From NCBI GenBank assembly GCA_036506795.1, contig DASXRC010000018.1, forward strand, positions 1-64,000: a DNA stretch of 64,000 nt. The letters are read 5' to 3'. Under the pieces are notes generated by a model, which saw nothing but the letters and a program-made list of their open reading frames with translations, was not told where the DNA came from and made no database searches. The translations under genes were made by a program, and so were the position numbers. Positions within the stretch are counted from its first letter, which is position 1; each line of letters opens with the position of its first letter. The stretch comes from DASXRC01 sp036506795. Its GTDB lineage: Bacteria > Actinomycetota > Actinomycetes > Mycobacteriales > Micromonosporaceae. This document shows positions 16,595-25,029 of this stretch, one piece after another.

Positions 16595-17238
16595 TGACGA
16601 GCGACGCGACGGCGGTGCTCGACGCGCACGTCGAGGCGCTCGGCGCCGCGCTGATCCCGTTTCGGGCCGCGGCCGCTCAGCTGGCGCGGCTTGGTTCGGA
16701 GCTCGCGTGGGTGCTCGGCCGCGGCGGACGGTTGCTGATCGCGGGGAACGGGGGTAGCGCCGAACAGGCCCAGCACCTGGCCGCCGAGCTGGTCGGCAAG
16801 CTGCGCGATGACCGGCCGCCGTTGTCCGCGATCGCGCTGTGCACCGACCGCGCGGTGGTCACCGCGCTGAGCAACGACTACGGGTACGAGGACCTGTTCG
16901 CGCGCCAGGTGCGGGCGCATGGCCGCCCGGGCGACGTGCTGCTGTTGCTGTCGACGAGCGGGCGCAGCCGCAACCTGCTCGCCGCTGCGGCGGCGGGCGG
17001 CGAAGGTGGGCTGCGGTGCTGGGCGTTCACCGGGCCGGTGCCCAACCCGCTCGCCCAGCGCAGCGCCGAGGTGCTCGCCGTGCCGTCGCCGGACAACCAG
17101 GTCGTGCAGGAGCTGCATCTGGTCGCGGTGCACGTGCTGTGCGAGTACCTGGAACGGACGCTGCCGCGGGTGACCGGGTGGCCGCCAGATCGGGTCAACG
17201 GCGCGGCCGCGCCGGTGACGGTCGGGGAGCCGACGTGA
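16594..17238 (+). CDS. gmhA: Phosphoheptose isomerase-like SIS protein
   Basis: The 214-residue protein has a single SIS domain. NGGSAEQAQHLAAELVGK near residue 52 is the GmhA signature; LSTSGRSRN near 117 is the sugar-phosphate loop, and QVVQELHLVAVHVLCEYLE near 169 is the C-terminal helix with the conserved glutamine and histidine. GmhA turns sedoheptulose 7-phosphate into D-glycero-D-manno-heptose 7-phosphate. It is translationally coupled to the genes on both sides; a GTG three bases upstream is an alternative start. Its placement between GT4 and HldE supports the heptose assignment. Confidence 0.85.
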   Translation: MTSDATAVLDAHVEALGAALIPFRAAAAQLARLGSELAWVLGRGGRLLIAGNGGSAEQAQHLAAELVGKLRDDRPPLSAIALCTDRAVVTALSNDYGYEDLFARQVRAHGRPGDVLLLLSTSGRSRNLLAAAAAGGEGGLRCWAFTGPVPNPLAQRSAEVLAVPSPDNQVVQELHLVAVHVLCEYLERTLPRVTGWPPDRVNGAAAPVTVGEPT

Positions 17239-18653
17239 CGCCGCGCCGGTCCACCGGCCCGCTGGTCGTGGTCGGCGACGCCCTGCTGGACCGCGACGTC
17301 GATGGCTCGGTCGGCCGCCTCTGCCCGGACGCTCCCGCCCCCGTGCTCGACGAGGAGTCCACCGTTGACCGACCGGGCGGCGCCGGGTTGGCCGCGGCGC
17401 TCGCCGCCCGGTCGGGCCGGGAGGTCATTCTGATCACCGCACTCGCCGACGACGCCGGCGGAACCCGGCTGAGCCGTCTGCTCGCCGAGGCCGGGGTGTC
17501 GGTGCACGCGGTGCCGAAGTCCGGCGCCACCACGGAGAAGGTCCGGCTGCGGGCGGGCGGCCGAGTGCTGCTGCGCCTCGACCGGGGCGGGGGCGGAGAC
17601 CCCGACGCCGGCGTGCCGACGGCCGCGCTGGACGCGCTCACCGACGCCGCGGCCATCCTCGTCAGCGACTACGGACACGGCGTGGCACGCTCGCGCGGCG
17701 TACGGGAGGCGCTCGGTGGAGCCGCGGCGCCGCTGGTATGGGACCCGCATCCCCGCGGACCGGCCGCGGTCGCCGGAGCGCGCCTGGTCACGCCCAACGA
17801 GGCCGAGCTGCGCGAGCTGGTGGATGGGCGGGGCGATGGTCCCCGACTTCGGTGGACCGCGCGGGCGGCCGACGACCTGCGCCACCGGTGGCGGGCCGGA
17901 GCGGTCGCGGTCACCCTCGGCCGGGACGGCGCACTCCTCTGCCACGCCGGCCTCAGCCCGCTGGTCGTCTCGGTGCCCGAGCACATCGACGGTGACACCT
18001 GCGGCGCCGGCGACGCGTTCGCATCCGCCGCGGCGCTCGCGCTCGCGGACGGCGCGCTCGTGTCCGAGGCCGTGCAGTCGGCCGTCGTCGAGGCCGCCCG
18101 GTACCTCCGGGCGGGCGGGGCCGCGAGCTGGTCGGCCGAGGCGGCGGCGCCCGCCGAGGAACTCCGCATCGGCGTGGAGGCGGCCGGCGCGCTAGTGGCC
18201 GACGTGCGCGCCCGCGGCGGCACCGTGGTGGCCACCGGCGGCTGCTTCGATCTGCTGCACGCCGGCCACCTCGCGACGCTGCGGGCCGCTCGGCGCCTGG
18301 GTGACTGCCTGGTCGTGTGCCTCAACTCGGACGCGAGCGTGACCACGCTGAAGGGTCCGGACCGGCCGCTGGTGCGGCAGGAGGACCGGGCCGGGCTGCT
18401 CGCCGCGCTCGGCTGTGTCGACGCCGTCGCGGTCTTCGACGAGCCCACCCCGGGCGCCGTTCTCGACCGGTTGCGGCCAGACATCTGGGTCAAGGGCGGC
18501 GACTACGCGGGCGCGGAGGGGACGGACCTACCGGAGGCCGACCTCGTGCGCCGCTGGGGTGGGCAGACGGTGATCGTGCCGTACCTCGCCGGCAGATCCA
18601 CTACCAGCATGATCGCGGCGGCCCGCAACGGAACCCACGAGAGGGGAGCCTGA
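17235..18653 (+). CDS. hldE: Bifunctional heptose 7-phosphate kinase / heptose 1-phosphate nucleotidyltransferase
   Basis: The 472-residue product has the HldE domain order. Residues 1-310 are a PfkB-type kinase: GDALLDRDVDG, the PGGAG motif near 47, and GDTCGAGDAFASA near 252-264 with the catalytic aspartate. Residues 330-470 are a nucleotidyltransferase with GGCFDLLHAGH near 335, and STTSMI near 455. HldE phosphorylates heptose 7-phosphate at C1 and, after removal of the 7-phosphate by GmhB, adds the nucleotide (ADP in the known cases). The GTG start overlaps the GmhA stop. No HldD-type epimerase is found, so the D-glycero form is the expected product. Confidence 0.88.
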   Translation: MTPRRSTGPLVVVGDALLDRDVDGSVGRLCPDAPAPVLDEESTVDRPGGAGLAAALAARSGREVILITALADDAGGTRLSRLLAEAGVSVHAVPKSGATTEKVRLRAGGRVLLRLDRGGGGDPDAGVPTAALDALTDAAAILVSDYGHGVARSRGVREALGGAAAPLVWDPHPRGPAAVAGARLVTPNEAELRELVDGRGDGPRLRWTARAADDLRHRWRAGAVAVTLGRDGALLCHAGLSPLVVSVPEHIDGDTCGAGDAFASAAALALADGALVSEAVQSAVVEAARYLRAGGAASWSAEAAAPAEELRIGVEAAGALVADVRARGGTVVATGGCFDLLHAGHLATLRAARRLGDCLVVCLNSDASVTTLKGPDRPLVRQEDRAGLLAALGCVDAVAVFDEPTPGAVLDRLRPDIWVKGGDYAGAEGTDLPEADLVRRWGGQTVIVPYLAGRSTTSMIAAARNGTHERGA

Positions 18654-18655
18654 TC

Positions 18656-19336
18656 GTGTCTACGTCCATGCTGGTCTCGGGCGGCTCGGGCGGCCTAGGT
18701 GCCGCGGTTGTCGAGGCCGCCGCCAAGGCCGGCCGCCGGCCCTGCGTCCTCGACCGCGTCCCACCCACCGCGGACGTGCCGTACGTGCTCGTCGATCTCG
18801 CCGACACCCGGTCGGCCGAGGCGGCCACCCGACAGCTGGCGGAGGAGGTCGGCGGCCTGGACGCCGTCGTCACCGCCGCCGGCGTAGACGTGCCCGGCCG
18901 GCTCGCCGACGTGTCCCGACCGGACTGGGAGCGCGTCGTCGCCGTCGACCTGCTCGCCACCGCGGCCGTGATTCGCGCGGCCCTGCCGTACCTCGAACGC
19001 TCCCACGGTCACATCGTCACGGTCGCCTCGACGCTGGGCATGCGGGCGCTCTCGGACGCGACGGCGTACTGCGCCGCGAAGTTCGGAGTCGTGGGGCTCA
19101 CCCGCGCGCTCGCCGCGGAGCTGGCCGGCGAGGTCGGCGTGACGCTGCTGCTGCCGGGCGGGATGCGTACCAACTTTTTCGACGGCCGCGAGGAGCGGTA
19201 CCGCCCGGGCGCGGATGCGATGCTCAACGACCCGGCGGACGTGGCCGCCGCGGTGCTGTTCGCGCTCGGCCAGCCTCCCGGCTGCGCGATCCGCGAGCTG
19301 GTCGTGACCCCGGCGCGGGAGCCGTCGTACCCGTGA
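18656..19336 (+). CDS. SDR family oxidoreductase in the heptose operon
   Basis: The 226-residue protein is a classical SDR with SGGSGGLGAA at the N-terminus (glycine motif), TAAG near 81, the serine in VASTLG near 124 and YCAAK near 138. A GTG at 18656 with GGGGAG upstream is the best start, 2 bases after the HldE stop. It is a classical SDR, too short for the extended SDR HldD that epimerises ADP-heptose. It might reduce or oxidise a sugar intermediate, or serve the lipid part of the product. The next gene overlaps its stop. Confidence 0.8.
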   Translation: MSTSMLVSGGSGGLGAAVVEAAAKAGRRPCVLDRVPPTADVPYVLVDLADTRSAEAATRQLAEEVGGLDAVVTAAGVDVPGRLADVSRPDWERVVAVDLLATAAVIRAALPYLERSHGHIVTVASTLGMRALSDATAYCAAKFGVVGLTRALAAELAGEVGVTLLLPGGMRTNFFDGREERYRPGADAMLNDPADVAAAVLFALGQPPGCAIRELVVTPAREPSYP

Positions 19337-20259
19337 TCCTCGTGCTACGCGCGCTCGGCGTGGGGGATCTCGCGACCGGCGTACCGGCCCTGCGCGGGTT
19401 GCGGCGGGCGTTCCCGCGCGAGGAGCTGGCGCTGGCCGCGCCCGCCTGGCTCGCGCCGCTGGTGGAGCTGGCGGACGCCGTGGACCGGCTGGTCCCCGTG
19501 GACGACCTGACGCCGCGCCCGTGGACGCTGGCGCCGCCCCGCCTCGCGGTCAACCTGCACGGTCGCGGTCCCCAGTCGCACCGGCTACTGGCCAGCGCGC
19601 GGCCGAGCCGGCTGCTGGCGTTCGCCTGCCCGGCGGCCGGATTCGGCGACGGTCCGGAGTGGACGTTCGAGGAGCACGAGGTGGCCCGGTGGTGCCGGCT
19701 GGTCGCCTGGTACGGCGTTCGGGTCGATCCGTACGACCTGCGGCTGCGAGTGCCGGTCGCGCGGGACGTGCCGACCGGGACGACCGTCGTGCACCCGGGC
19801 GCAAAGGCAAGGGAGCGGCGCTGGCCGCCGGAACGGTTCGCCGACGTGGCCCGGGCGCTCGCGGCCGACGGGCATCGGGTGGTGGTGACGGGCTCGGCCA
19901 ACGAGGAGGGGCTCGCCGCCGCGGTCGCCCGCTCGGCGGGACTCGACGACGGCGCGCTGCTCGCCGGGCGCACCGACGCCGCGGACCTCGCCGCACTGGT
20001 GGCCCACGCGCGGCTCGTAGTGTGCGGCGACACCGGGGTTGGTCACCTGGCCACGGCGTACGAGGTCCCGTCCGTGATTCTGTTCGGGCCCATGCCGCCA
20101 CGCCTGTGGGGGCCGCCGGACCGGCCGTGGCATGTGGCGCTGTGGCCGGGGCCGGGCGGTCGCTCGGATCCGGCCCTGCTCCGCATCTCGGCGGCGGACG
20201 TCCTCGCCGCCGCGGATGCCGCCCTCGCGGCGGCGCCGGAGCGGGTGCGGGCGAGGTGA
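19333..20259 (+). CDS. Family 9 glycosyltransferase (heptosyltransferase-like)
   Basis: The 308-residue protein opens LVLRALGVGDLATGVPALRG, the typical acceptor-side start of GT9 enzymes of the WaaC/WaaF kind. The donor half has VVHPGAKARERRWPPERF near 155 and CGDTGVGHLATAYEVPSV near 235, matching the conserved D-T-G-x-x-H-L motif. It starts at a GTG that overlaps the SDR stop. Together with the GT9 domain of the upstream fusion it gives two heptosyltransferase-type activities in one operon. In Gram-negatives these build the LPS core; here the acceptor must be something else. Confidence 0.85.
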   Translation: MILVLRALGVGDLATGVPALRGLRRAFPREELALAAPAWLAPLVELADAVDRLVPVDDLTPRPWTLAPPRLAVNLHGRGPQSHRLLASARPSRLLAFACPAAGFGDGPEWTFEEHEVARWCRLVAWYGVRVDPYDLRLRVPVARDVPTGTTVVHPGAKARERRWPPERFADVARALAADGHRVVVTGSANEEGLAAAVARSAGLDDGALLAGRTDAADLAALVAHARLVVCGDTGVGHLATAYEVPSVILFGPMPPRLWGPPDRPWHVALWPGPGGRSDPALLRISAADVLAAADAALAAAPERVRAR

Positions 20260-20481
20260 GACTGCGGCGCAGCGACCCGGGCAGGCGCGGCATCGTGCTC
20301 GCCGCGACCGAGCTGGCCGCCGAGGGAGCTGCTCGGCAGTACTCCGACGATCGCGCGGGCGTCCTATGTGGATCCGCGGGTGCTCGACCTGTACCGGGAC
20401 GGCACGGTTGCGCGGATCGGCCGGGGCGCCACGCGGCGCGTCGCCGAGGAGGCCGTCCTGGAGCTGCTGCGTTCGGCGTGA
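20256..20481 (+). pseudogene. Relic of DNA topoisomerase IB
   Basis: The first frame (from the GTG overlapping the previous stop) gives VRLRRSDPGRRGIVLAATEL, like the N-terminus of bacterial topoisomerase IB. A second frame gives LLGSTPTIARASYVDPRVLD and ends EEAVLELLRSA, the C-terminal end of that family. Removing one G near 20326 joins the frames. About 250 residues, including the catalytic core, are missing between the two parts. This is a deleted and frameshifted remnant, not a working gene. It marks the end of the glycan operon. Confidence 0.65.
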
Positions 20482-20522
20482 TGCGGAGTCCGAGTCCGGC
20501 CATGTCCGACGTAGCCTGAGGT

Positions 20523-21596
20523 ATGCCAGGCGTACGGAGGGTGTCCTGGGACCAGGTGCTGTGGTGGCGGATCCGCCGCCAGTTCCTCGCCGGAGAGAAG
20601 GGCGGGGACCCGGTCGCCGTCGCGCGCCGTCTGTGCGGCGTGCACGCGCAGGTCGCCGCCTCGGCCGTCGCCGCGCTCGACCTCCGCACGAAGGGCGCGA
20701 CCACCGCGGCGACGGTGGACGCGCTGCTGTACACGAAGCGGGCGCTCGTGCGGACCTGGGCGGCCCGGGGCACGCTGCATCTCCTGCCGTCGGACGACTT
20801 GCCAACCTGGGTGGCCGCCATGTCCACCCGGACCCGGGAGACCACCGGCTCGTGGCTGAAGTATTACGGCGTCACCGCATCGCAGATGGCCGACGTCCTC
20901 GCGACGCTGCCCGATGTCCTCGCCGACAAGCCGCTCACCCGCGAGGAGCTGGCCGACGCCATCATCGGCGCCACTGGGCACACCGACCTTCGAGAGCCAC
21001 TCACCCAGGGCTTCGGGGCGTTGCTCAAACCGGCCGCGTTCCGCGGCCTGATCTGCTCGGGGCCGCCCCGCGGCCGCAACGTTACGTTCGTCGCGCCGCG
21101 CGCGTGGCTCGGCAAATGGGAGCCGGTCGACACCGACCAGGCCATCGACACGCTGACCGTGGCGTACCTCGGCGCCTATGGCCCGGCGACGCCGGACGAG
21201 TTCGCCCGCTGGTTCGACCTCAAGCCGGCGCTCGCCAAGAAGTCGTTCGCCCGACTCGACGCCGCCGGAGCGTTGGCGCACGTCGAGGTGGAGGGCACAC
21301 CCGGCGCCGTGCCGGAGGACCAGCTGGACGCCGTGACCGCCCCGCGAGCCAAGGGTGAGCCGACGGTCCTGCTCCTGCCCGCCTTCGACCCGTACGTCGT
21401 CGCGAGCACCCGCCAGCTCGACCACGTCGGCGCGGCCGGGCACAAGGCCGACGTTTCACGCCCGCAGGGCTGGATCTCCGCCACGCTCGTCGTTGACGGC
21501 TGGATCCGCGGCGTGTGGGAGGCCAGGGACGGAAGGCCCGAGGTGACCGCCTTCGGGACGCTCCCGCCGCACGTGGGCCGGCATCTCGACGGTTAG
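20523..21596 (+). CDS. AlkZ/YcaQ-like winged-helix DNA glycosylase
   Basis: The 357-residue protein belongs to the HTH_42/AlkZ superfamily, with three tandem winged helices. The motif GVHAQVAASA near residue 39 puts H41-A-Q43 where AlkZ has its catalytic Q-x-Q; AlkZ-like relatives with H-x-Q are known. WAARGTLHLL near 80 is the second conserved segment, and the C-terminal part with LLPAFDPYVV near 288 is the beta-rich end. AlkZ enzymes excise bulky alkylated bases and crosslinks and often protect antibiotic producers. No toxin cluster is seen here, so a housekeeping repair role is as likely. Confidence 0.8.
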   Translation: MPGVRRVSWDQVLWWRIRRQFLAGEKGGDPVAVARRLCGVHAQVAASAVAALDLRTKGATTAATVDALLYTKRALVRTWAARGTLHLLPSDDLPTWVAAMSTRTRETTGSWLKYYGVTASQMADVLATLPDVLADKPLTREELADAIIGATGHTDLREPLTQGFGALLKPAAFRGLICSGPPRGRNVTFVAPRAWLGKWEPVDTDQAIDTLTVAYLGAYGPATPDEFARWFDLKPALAKKSFARLDAAGALAHVEVEGTPGAVPEDQLDAVTAPRAKGEPTVLLLPAFDPYVVASTRQLDHVGAAGHKADVSRPQGWISATLVVDGWIRGVWEARDGRPEVTAFGTLPPHVGRHLDG

Positions 21597-21612
21597 CCGG
21601 GTGGAGAGCGTG

Positions 21613-22152
21613 TCAGAAAGTGGGACGCGGCAGCAGCTTGCGGACCCGGTCGCCGGGGCGGACCACGCCGTCGTGGACGACGCGGGTGTTGACCCCGCGC
21701 AGGTTCAGTGCGTACCCGAAGTCCGAGTTCACGAACCGCAGCGCGTCCAGCCCGAACCGGGCCGCGAACTTCTTGCAGCCCCGGTGCGGCTGTCCGGTCA
21801 GCTCGAGAACCGCCGAGCCGACCTGGACCCGCGCGCCGACCGGAAGGTTGTCACCGCTGAGGTCGAGGTCGACGTAGAGCTGGTCGCCGGCGAGCGGCCA
21901 TCGGTCCCGCGACCGGGCCAGCAGCGCCACCACCCGCGCGTTCATGACTGTGACCTGGCGTGTGGGGTTGCCGTCCTCGCCGAGCCAGACGTCCCCGACC
22001 AGGCCGGCCGAGGTGTCGAGGCGCGCTTCGGCCAGCGTCTCGCGTTCGTTGTCCGCCGGCCGCCGCACGATGAGCTCAACCGTGCCCTCGTCCCGCGGCG
22101 ACCGACGTATCTCGTCGAGGCCCGCCTCCAACGCGGAAAGCTCCAGGTGCAT
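21613..22152 (-). CDS. MOSC domain-containing protein
   Basis: The 179-residue product is essentially one MOSC domain, as in molybdenum cofactor sulfurase C-terminal regions and YiiM. It shows VGDVWLGEDGNPTRQVTV near 52 and the GDNLPVGARVQVG strand near 99, followed by the conserved cysteine in QPHRGCKKF near 123. MOSC proteins carry sulfur from a cysteine to metal centres or act with molybdoenzymes. Its neighbours give no hint of the partner. It is convergent with the AlkZ-like gene, 16 bases apart. Confidence 0.8.
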   Translation of the reverse strand: MHLELSALEAGLDEIRRSPRDEGTVELIVRRPADNERETLAEARLDTSAGLVGDVWLGEDGNPTRQVTVMNARVVALLARSRDRWPLAGDQLYVDLDLSGDNLPVGARVQVGSAVLELTGQPHRGCKKFAARFGLDALRFVNSDFGYALNLRGVNTRVVHDGVVRPGDRVRKLLPRPTF

Positions 22153-22207
22153 ACCCGAGACGGTGGCAGCCGTCGGCCGCCGCGGTCAACCGGTTTCCCA
22201 CCGAGGC

Positions 22208-22696
22208 CTACTCCGCCAGCACGGTCGCCAGCTGGTCCCGGAACCTGCGTTCGGGCTCGGTGACCGGGTCGGTGCCCGGCGCCGGCGGGGCGCCGGCCGG
22301 CGGTGCGCCGACGACCTCGTCGGCGATGCTGACCAGCCAGTACCGGTACGCCCCGGCGTCGCCCTCGCCCACGCGGTCGGCCAGCAGCGCCACCGCCTCC
22401 CGGGCTCGATCCAGGGCGGACGCGACCGCCTCGGCCGGCTCCGCCGGCCGGATGACGGACAGCTGCTCGCCCTCCTCCGGGTCGCCCACGCGGGAGATCA
22501 CCTCCTCGGCCACCGCCGCCACCAGCGGGCTGGCCGACTGGCGACCGGCGGCGATCGCCGCCAGGCCGGCGTCACCCTCCGCGATCGTGCGCCGCAGGCC
22601 GACCGGTTCGGCGGCCGCGGCGGCCGTCAGGACCGACTGCGGGAGGCCAACGAGCAGGCCCCACTCCTCATCCGTGAAGACCGACGGGTACGCCAT
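22208..22696 (-). CDS. Conserved hypothetical protein
   Basis: The 162-residue protein starts MAYPSVFTDEEWGLLVGLPQ and is mainly helical and acidic, with no membrane segment. A proline-alanine-rich linker near residues 128-143 precedes a short C-terminal helix. Its helical character and the EEW motif recall small actinobacterial proteins annotated only as hypothetical. It lies 19 bases downstream of the RecQ gene on the same strand, so the two may be cotranscribed. Confidence 0.7.
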   Translation of the reverse strand: MAYPSVFTDEEWGLLVGLPQSVLTAAAAAEPVGLRRTIAEGDAGLAAIAAGRQSASPLVAAVAEEVISRVGDPEEGEQLSVIRPAEPAEAVASALDRAREAVALLADRVGEGDAGAYRYWLVSIADEVVGAPPAGAPPAPGTDPVTEPERRFRDQLATVLAE

Positions 22697-22715
22697 CAGG
22701 GCTCCTTCCGGTTCG

Positions 22716-24377
22716 TCATTCGGCGTCCGCTTCCAGCAGGCCCTGCGCGCGGACGACCGACACCGACAGAGTCTTGTATCCCACCTCGTCGAAGAGCACC
22801 GTCATGCGGTCGCCGTCGTGGCTCAGCACCAACCCGGCGCCCCACTCGGTGTGCCGTACGCCGCTGTGCAGCGGGTACGGCCTGGCGCCCGCTCCGGTGG
22901 GCAACGCCGCACCCGCGCCGGCGTGGCAGTTGTCGCAGTGGCCACACGGACGGCTCAGGTGTTCACCGAAGTACGCGAGCAGCGTCCGGCCGCGGCACTT
23001 TCGGGTCTCGGCGAAAACCCGCATCATGTCGGTTCGCGAGCGCTGGACGGTGCGATACCGCGACGCCTCGGCGACGGCGGCCCGCGCGGCGTCGGCGGGC
23101 CCCGGGGCGTACGCCGGCGCGGCTAGGCGGCCGCGTCCGCCGCCCGCGGCGGCGCCGACCTGTTCGAGCAGGCCGAGCAGCGTGCCGAGCTTGCGGGCGC
23201 CCAGCCCGGTGCGTTGACGCAAGGCGGCACGGCTGTGCGGACCGTCCCGCAGCGCCGCGGCTACCGCCAGCAGCTCCGCCTCGTCGGGCGCGCCGCCGTT
23301 GAAGTACCGGTGCAGGGCGACATCCTCGGCGCGGTACAACAGCAGGGCGCGCGCCGGGCGGCCGTCCCGCCCGGCCCGGCCGATCTCCTGCAGGTAGCTG
23401 TCCGGCGACTGGGGCAGCGCGAGGTGCGCCACCCAGCGGATGTTGGGCTTGTCGATGCCCATGCCGAACGCCGACGTCGCGACCATCACGGGGATGCGGT
23501 CGGCGAGGAACTCCTCGTGCCGGTCGTGCCGCAGGCCGGCCGCCATTCCCGCGTGGTACGCCAGCGCGTCGATGCCCTCGCCGCGCAGCCGGGCGGCCGT
23601 GTCGTCGGCCGCCCGCCGGGTCGGTACGTAGACGATGCCTGGGCGCTCGCCCTCGGCCAGCAGGGCACGTAGCCGCCGCCAGCGGTACTCCTCGGTTGGG
23701 CAGTTGGCCGCCTCCAGGAACAGGTTGCGCCGGTCCAGACCGGCGACGACGACGCACGGGTCACGCAGCCGCAGCCGGTCGACGATGTCCTCCCGGACCG
23801 GCGGCGACGCGGTGGCGGTCAGCGCCACGACCGGTGGCCGGCCGATGCCGTCGATGAGGTGGCCCAGCGCCAGGTAGTCGGGCCGAAAGTCGTGGCCCCA
23901 GGCCGAGACGCAGTGCGCCTCGTCCACCGCGACCAGGGCCGGCCGGAGGTCGCGGACCGCGGCCAGGCGGTCCGGCGCGGTCAGCTGCTCCGGCGTCGTG
24001 AACAGGAAGCGGGCGCCGCCGGCACGTACCTCCGCGAGGGCCGCGGCCCGGCGCGTCGGCGACTCCGCCGAGCTGATTCGGACCGCCCGCAGCCGCGTGT
24101 CGCCGCGCTCGTTGAGCGCGGCGATCTGGTCCTGCTGCAACGCGAGCAGCGGTGATATCACGACCGTGGGGCCGGCCAGCAGCGTCGCCGGCACCTGGTA
24201 GACCGCGGACTTCCCGGCGCCGGTGGGCAGCACCACGACGGCGTCGCGGCCGGACATCAGCGCGCGCATCGCGGTGAGCTGGCTGGGCCGCAGCGTACGC
24301 CAGCCGAAGTGCCGGCGCGCGATCTGCCGCAGCCGCGGTCCGTGCAGCGCGAACCTCATCGCGTGCTTAGCGCGCAT
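22716..24377 (-). CDS. recQ: RecQ-type ATP-dependent DNA helicase
   Basis: The 553-residue protein has the full superfamily 2 helicase core: Walker A PTGAGKS at 51-57, DEAH at 152-155, TATAS near 197 and the QEIGRAGRDG motif VI near 332. The zinc-binding domain follows, with CRGRTLLAYFGE and CGHCDNC near 490. The HRDC domain of long RecQ is absent, as in many actinobacterial short forms; the C-terminal 60 residues look like a small beta domain. RecQ unwinds recombination intermediates from 3' to 5'. The ATG at 24377 is used; one six codons downstream is possible. Confidence 0.9.
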   Translation of the reverse strand: MRAKHAMRFALHGPRLRQIARRHFGWRTLRPSQLTAMRALMSGRDAVVVLPTGAGKSAVYQVPATLLAGPTVVISPLLALQQDQIAALNERGDTRLRAVRISSAESPTRRAAALAEVRAGGARFLFTTPEQLTAPDRLAAVRDLRPALVAVDEAHCVSAWGHDFRPDYLALGHLIDGIGRPPVVALTATASPPVREDIVDRLRLRDPCVVVAGLDRRNLFLEAANCPTEEYRWRRLRALLAEGERPGIVYVPTRRAADDTAARLRGEGIDALAYHAGMAAGLRHDRHEEFLADRIPVMVATSAFGMGIDKPNIRWVAHLALPQSPDSYLQEIGRAGRDGRPARALLLYRAEDVALHRYFNGGAPDEAELLAVAAALRDGPHSRAALRQRTGLGARKLGTLLGLLEQVGAAAGGGRGRLAAPAYAPGPADAARAAVAEASRYRTVQRSRTDMMRVFAETRKCRGRTLLAYFGEHLSRPCGHCDNCHAGAGAALPTGAGARPYPLHSGVRHTEWGAGLVLSHDGDRMTVLFDEVGYKTLSVSVVRAQGLLEADAE

Positions 24378-24405
24378 GCGGCCAGGTACCCCGCGCCATA
24401 GGCGG

Positions 24406-25011
24406 TTATGCCTGTGGCAGCGCCGCCGGCTCCTGCTCGGGGCAGCGCAGCCGCAGCTGGGCGTGCCCGAACGGGAGGTCGACCAGCCAGCAGTGGTGCG
24501 GCTCCGCGGTGCCGGGGTGGGCGTACCCCTCGAAAAACCGGCAGTTGACGCACATCCGGGTGACCGGGATCTGGCCGGTCTGCTGCAGTTGCCGGATCTG
24601 GCCGACCACCACGCCGAGCAGCTGACGCTGGCCGGCCTCGTCGAGATTGCCGAGCTCGGCCAGCAGATCGGCGGCCCAATGCAGCAGCTCCGGCGCCTGC
24701 TCGCGGCCGCGCGCGGTGAGCCGGACCCGGACGTCCTGCGGGGCGTACGACGGCGACGGGTCCATCGCCACCAAGCCCTCCCGGACCAGGGTGGAGACCG
24801 CGGCGAGCGTCGTCTGTGCGTTCATGCCGAGGTCGGCCGAGAGCTCGGTCAGCTGGTAGATCTCGAAGCGGCGGCTGAGCATGAGCAGCACCTGCTGCTG
24901 TGTCAGCGTGCGCTCGAGGCCGGCCGCGTCGGGTTCCTCGGACCGCTGCACGGCGACGGCGACGCGGACGAGGCCGGTGGCCAGCCGATGGCCAGTTGTC
25001 TCGAGGTCCAC
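24406..25011 (-). CDS. MarR family regulator with cysteine-rich C-terminus
   Basis: The 201-residue protein has a MarR winged helix (about 35-115), with the recognition helix around GMNAQTTLAAVSTLVREGL and the wing near DVRVRLTARG. Unlike ordinary MarR proteins (about 145 residues) it has a 50-residue extension with C154-x2-C157 (CVNCRFF), a third cysteine in HHCWLVD and a fourth in RLRCPEQ, plus histidines. That spacing suggests a zinc or iron-sulfur site and thus metal or redox sensing. It lies between RecQ and a sugar dehydrogenase; the target promoter is not evident. Confidence 0.75.
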   Translation of the reverse strand: MDLETTGHRLATGLVRVAVAVQRSEEPDAAGLERTLTQQQVLLMLSRRFEIYQLTELSADLGMNAQTTLAAVSTLVREGLVAMDPSPSYAPQDVRVRLTARGREQAPELLHWAADLLAELGNLDEAGQRQLLGVVVGQIRQLQQTGQIPVTRMCVNCRFFEGYAHPGTAEPHHCWLVDLPFGHAQLRLRCPEQEPAALPQA

Positions 25012-25029
25012 GCGCGCACACGTTACTAC

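Noticed and set aside
18656..19336. The SDR as HldD (ADP-heptose epimerase)
   Set aside because: It is a 226-residue classical SDR; HldD is an extended SDR of about 310 residues with different motifs.
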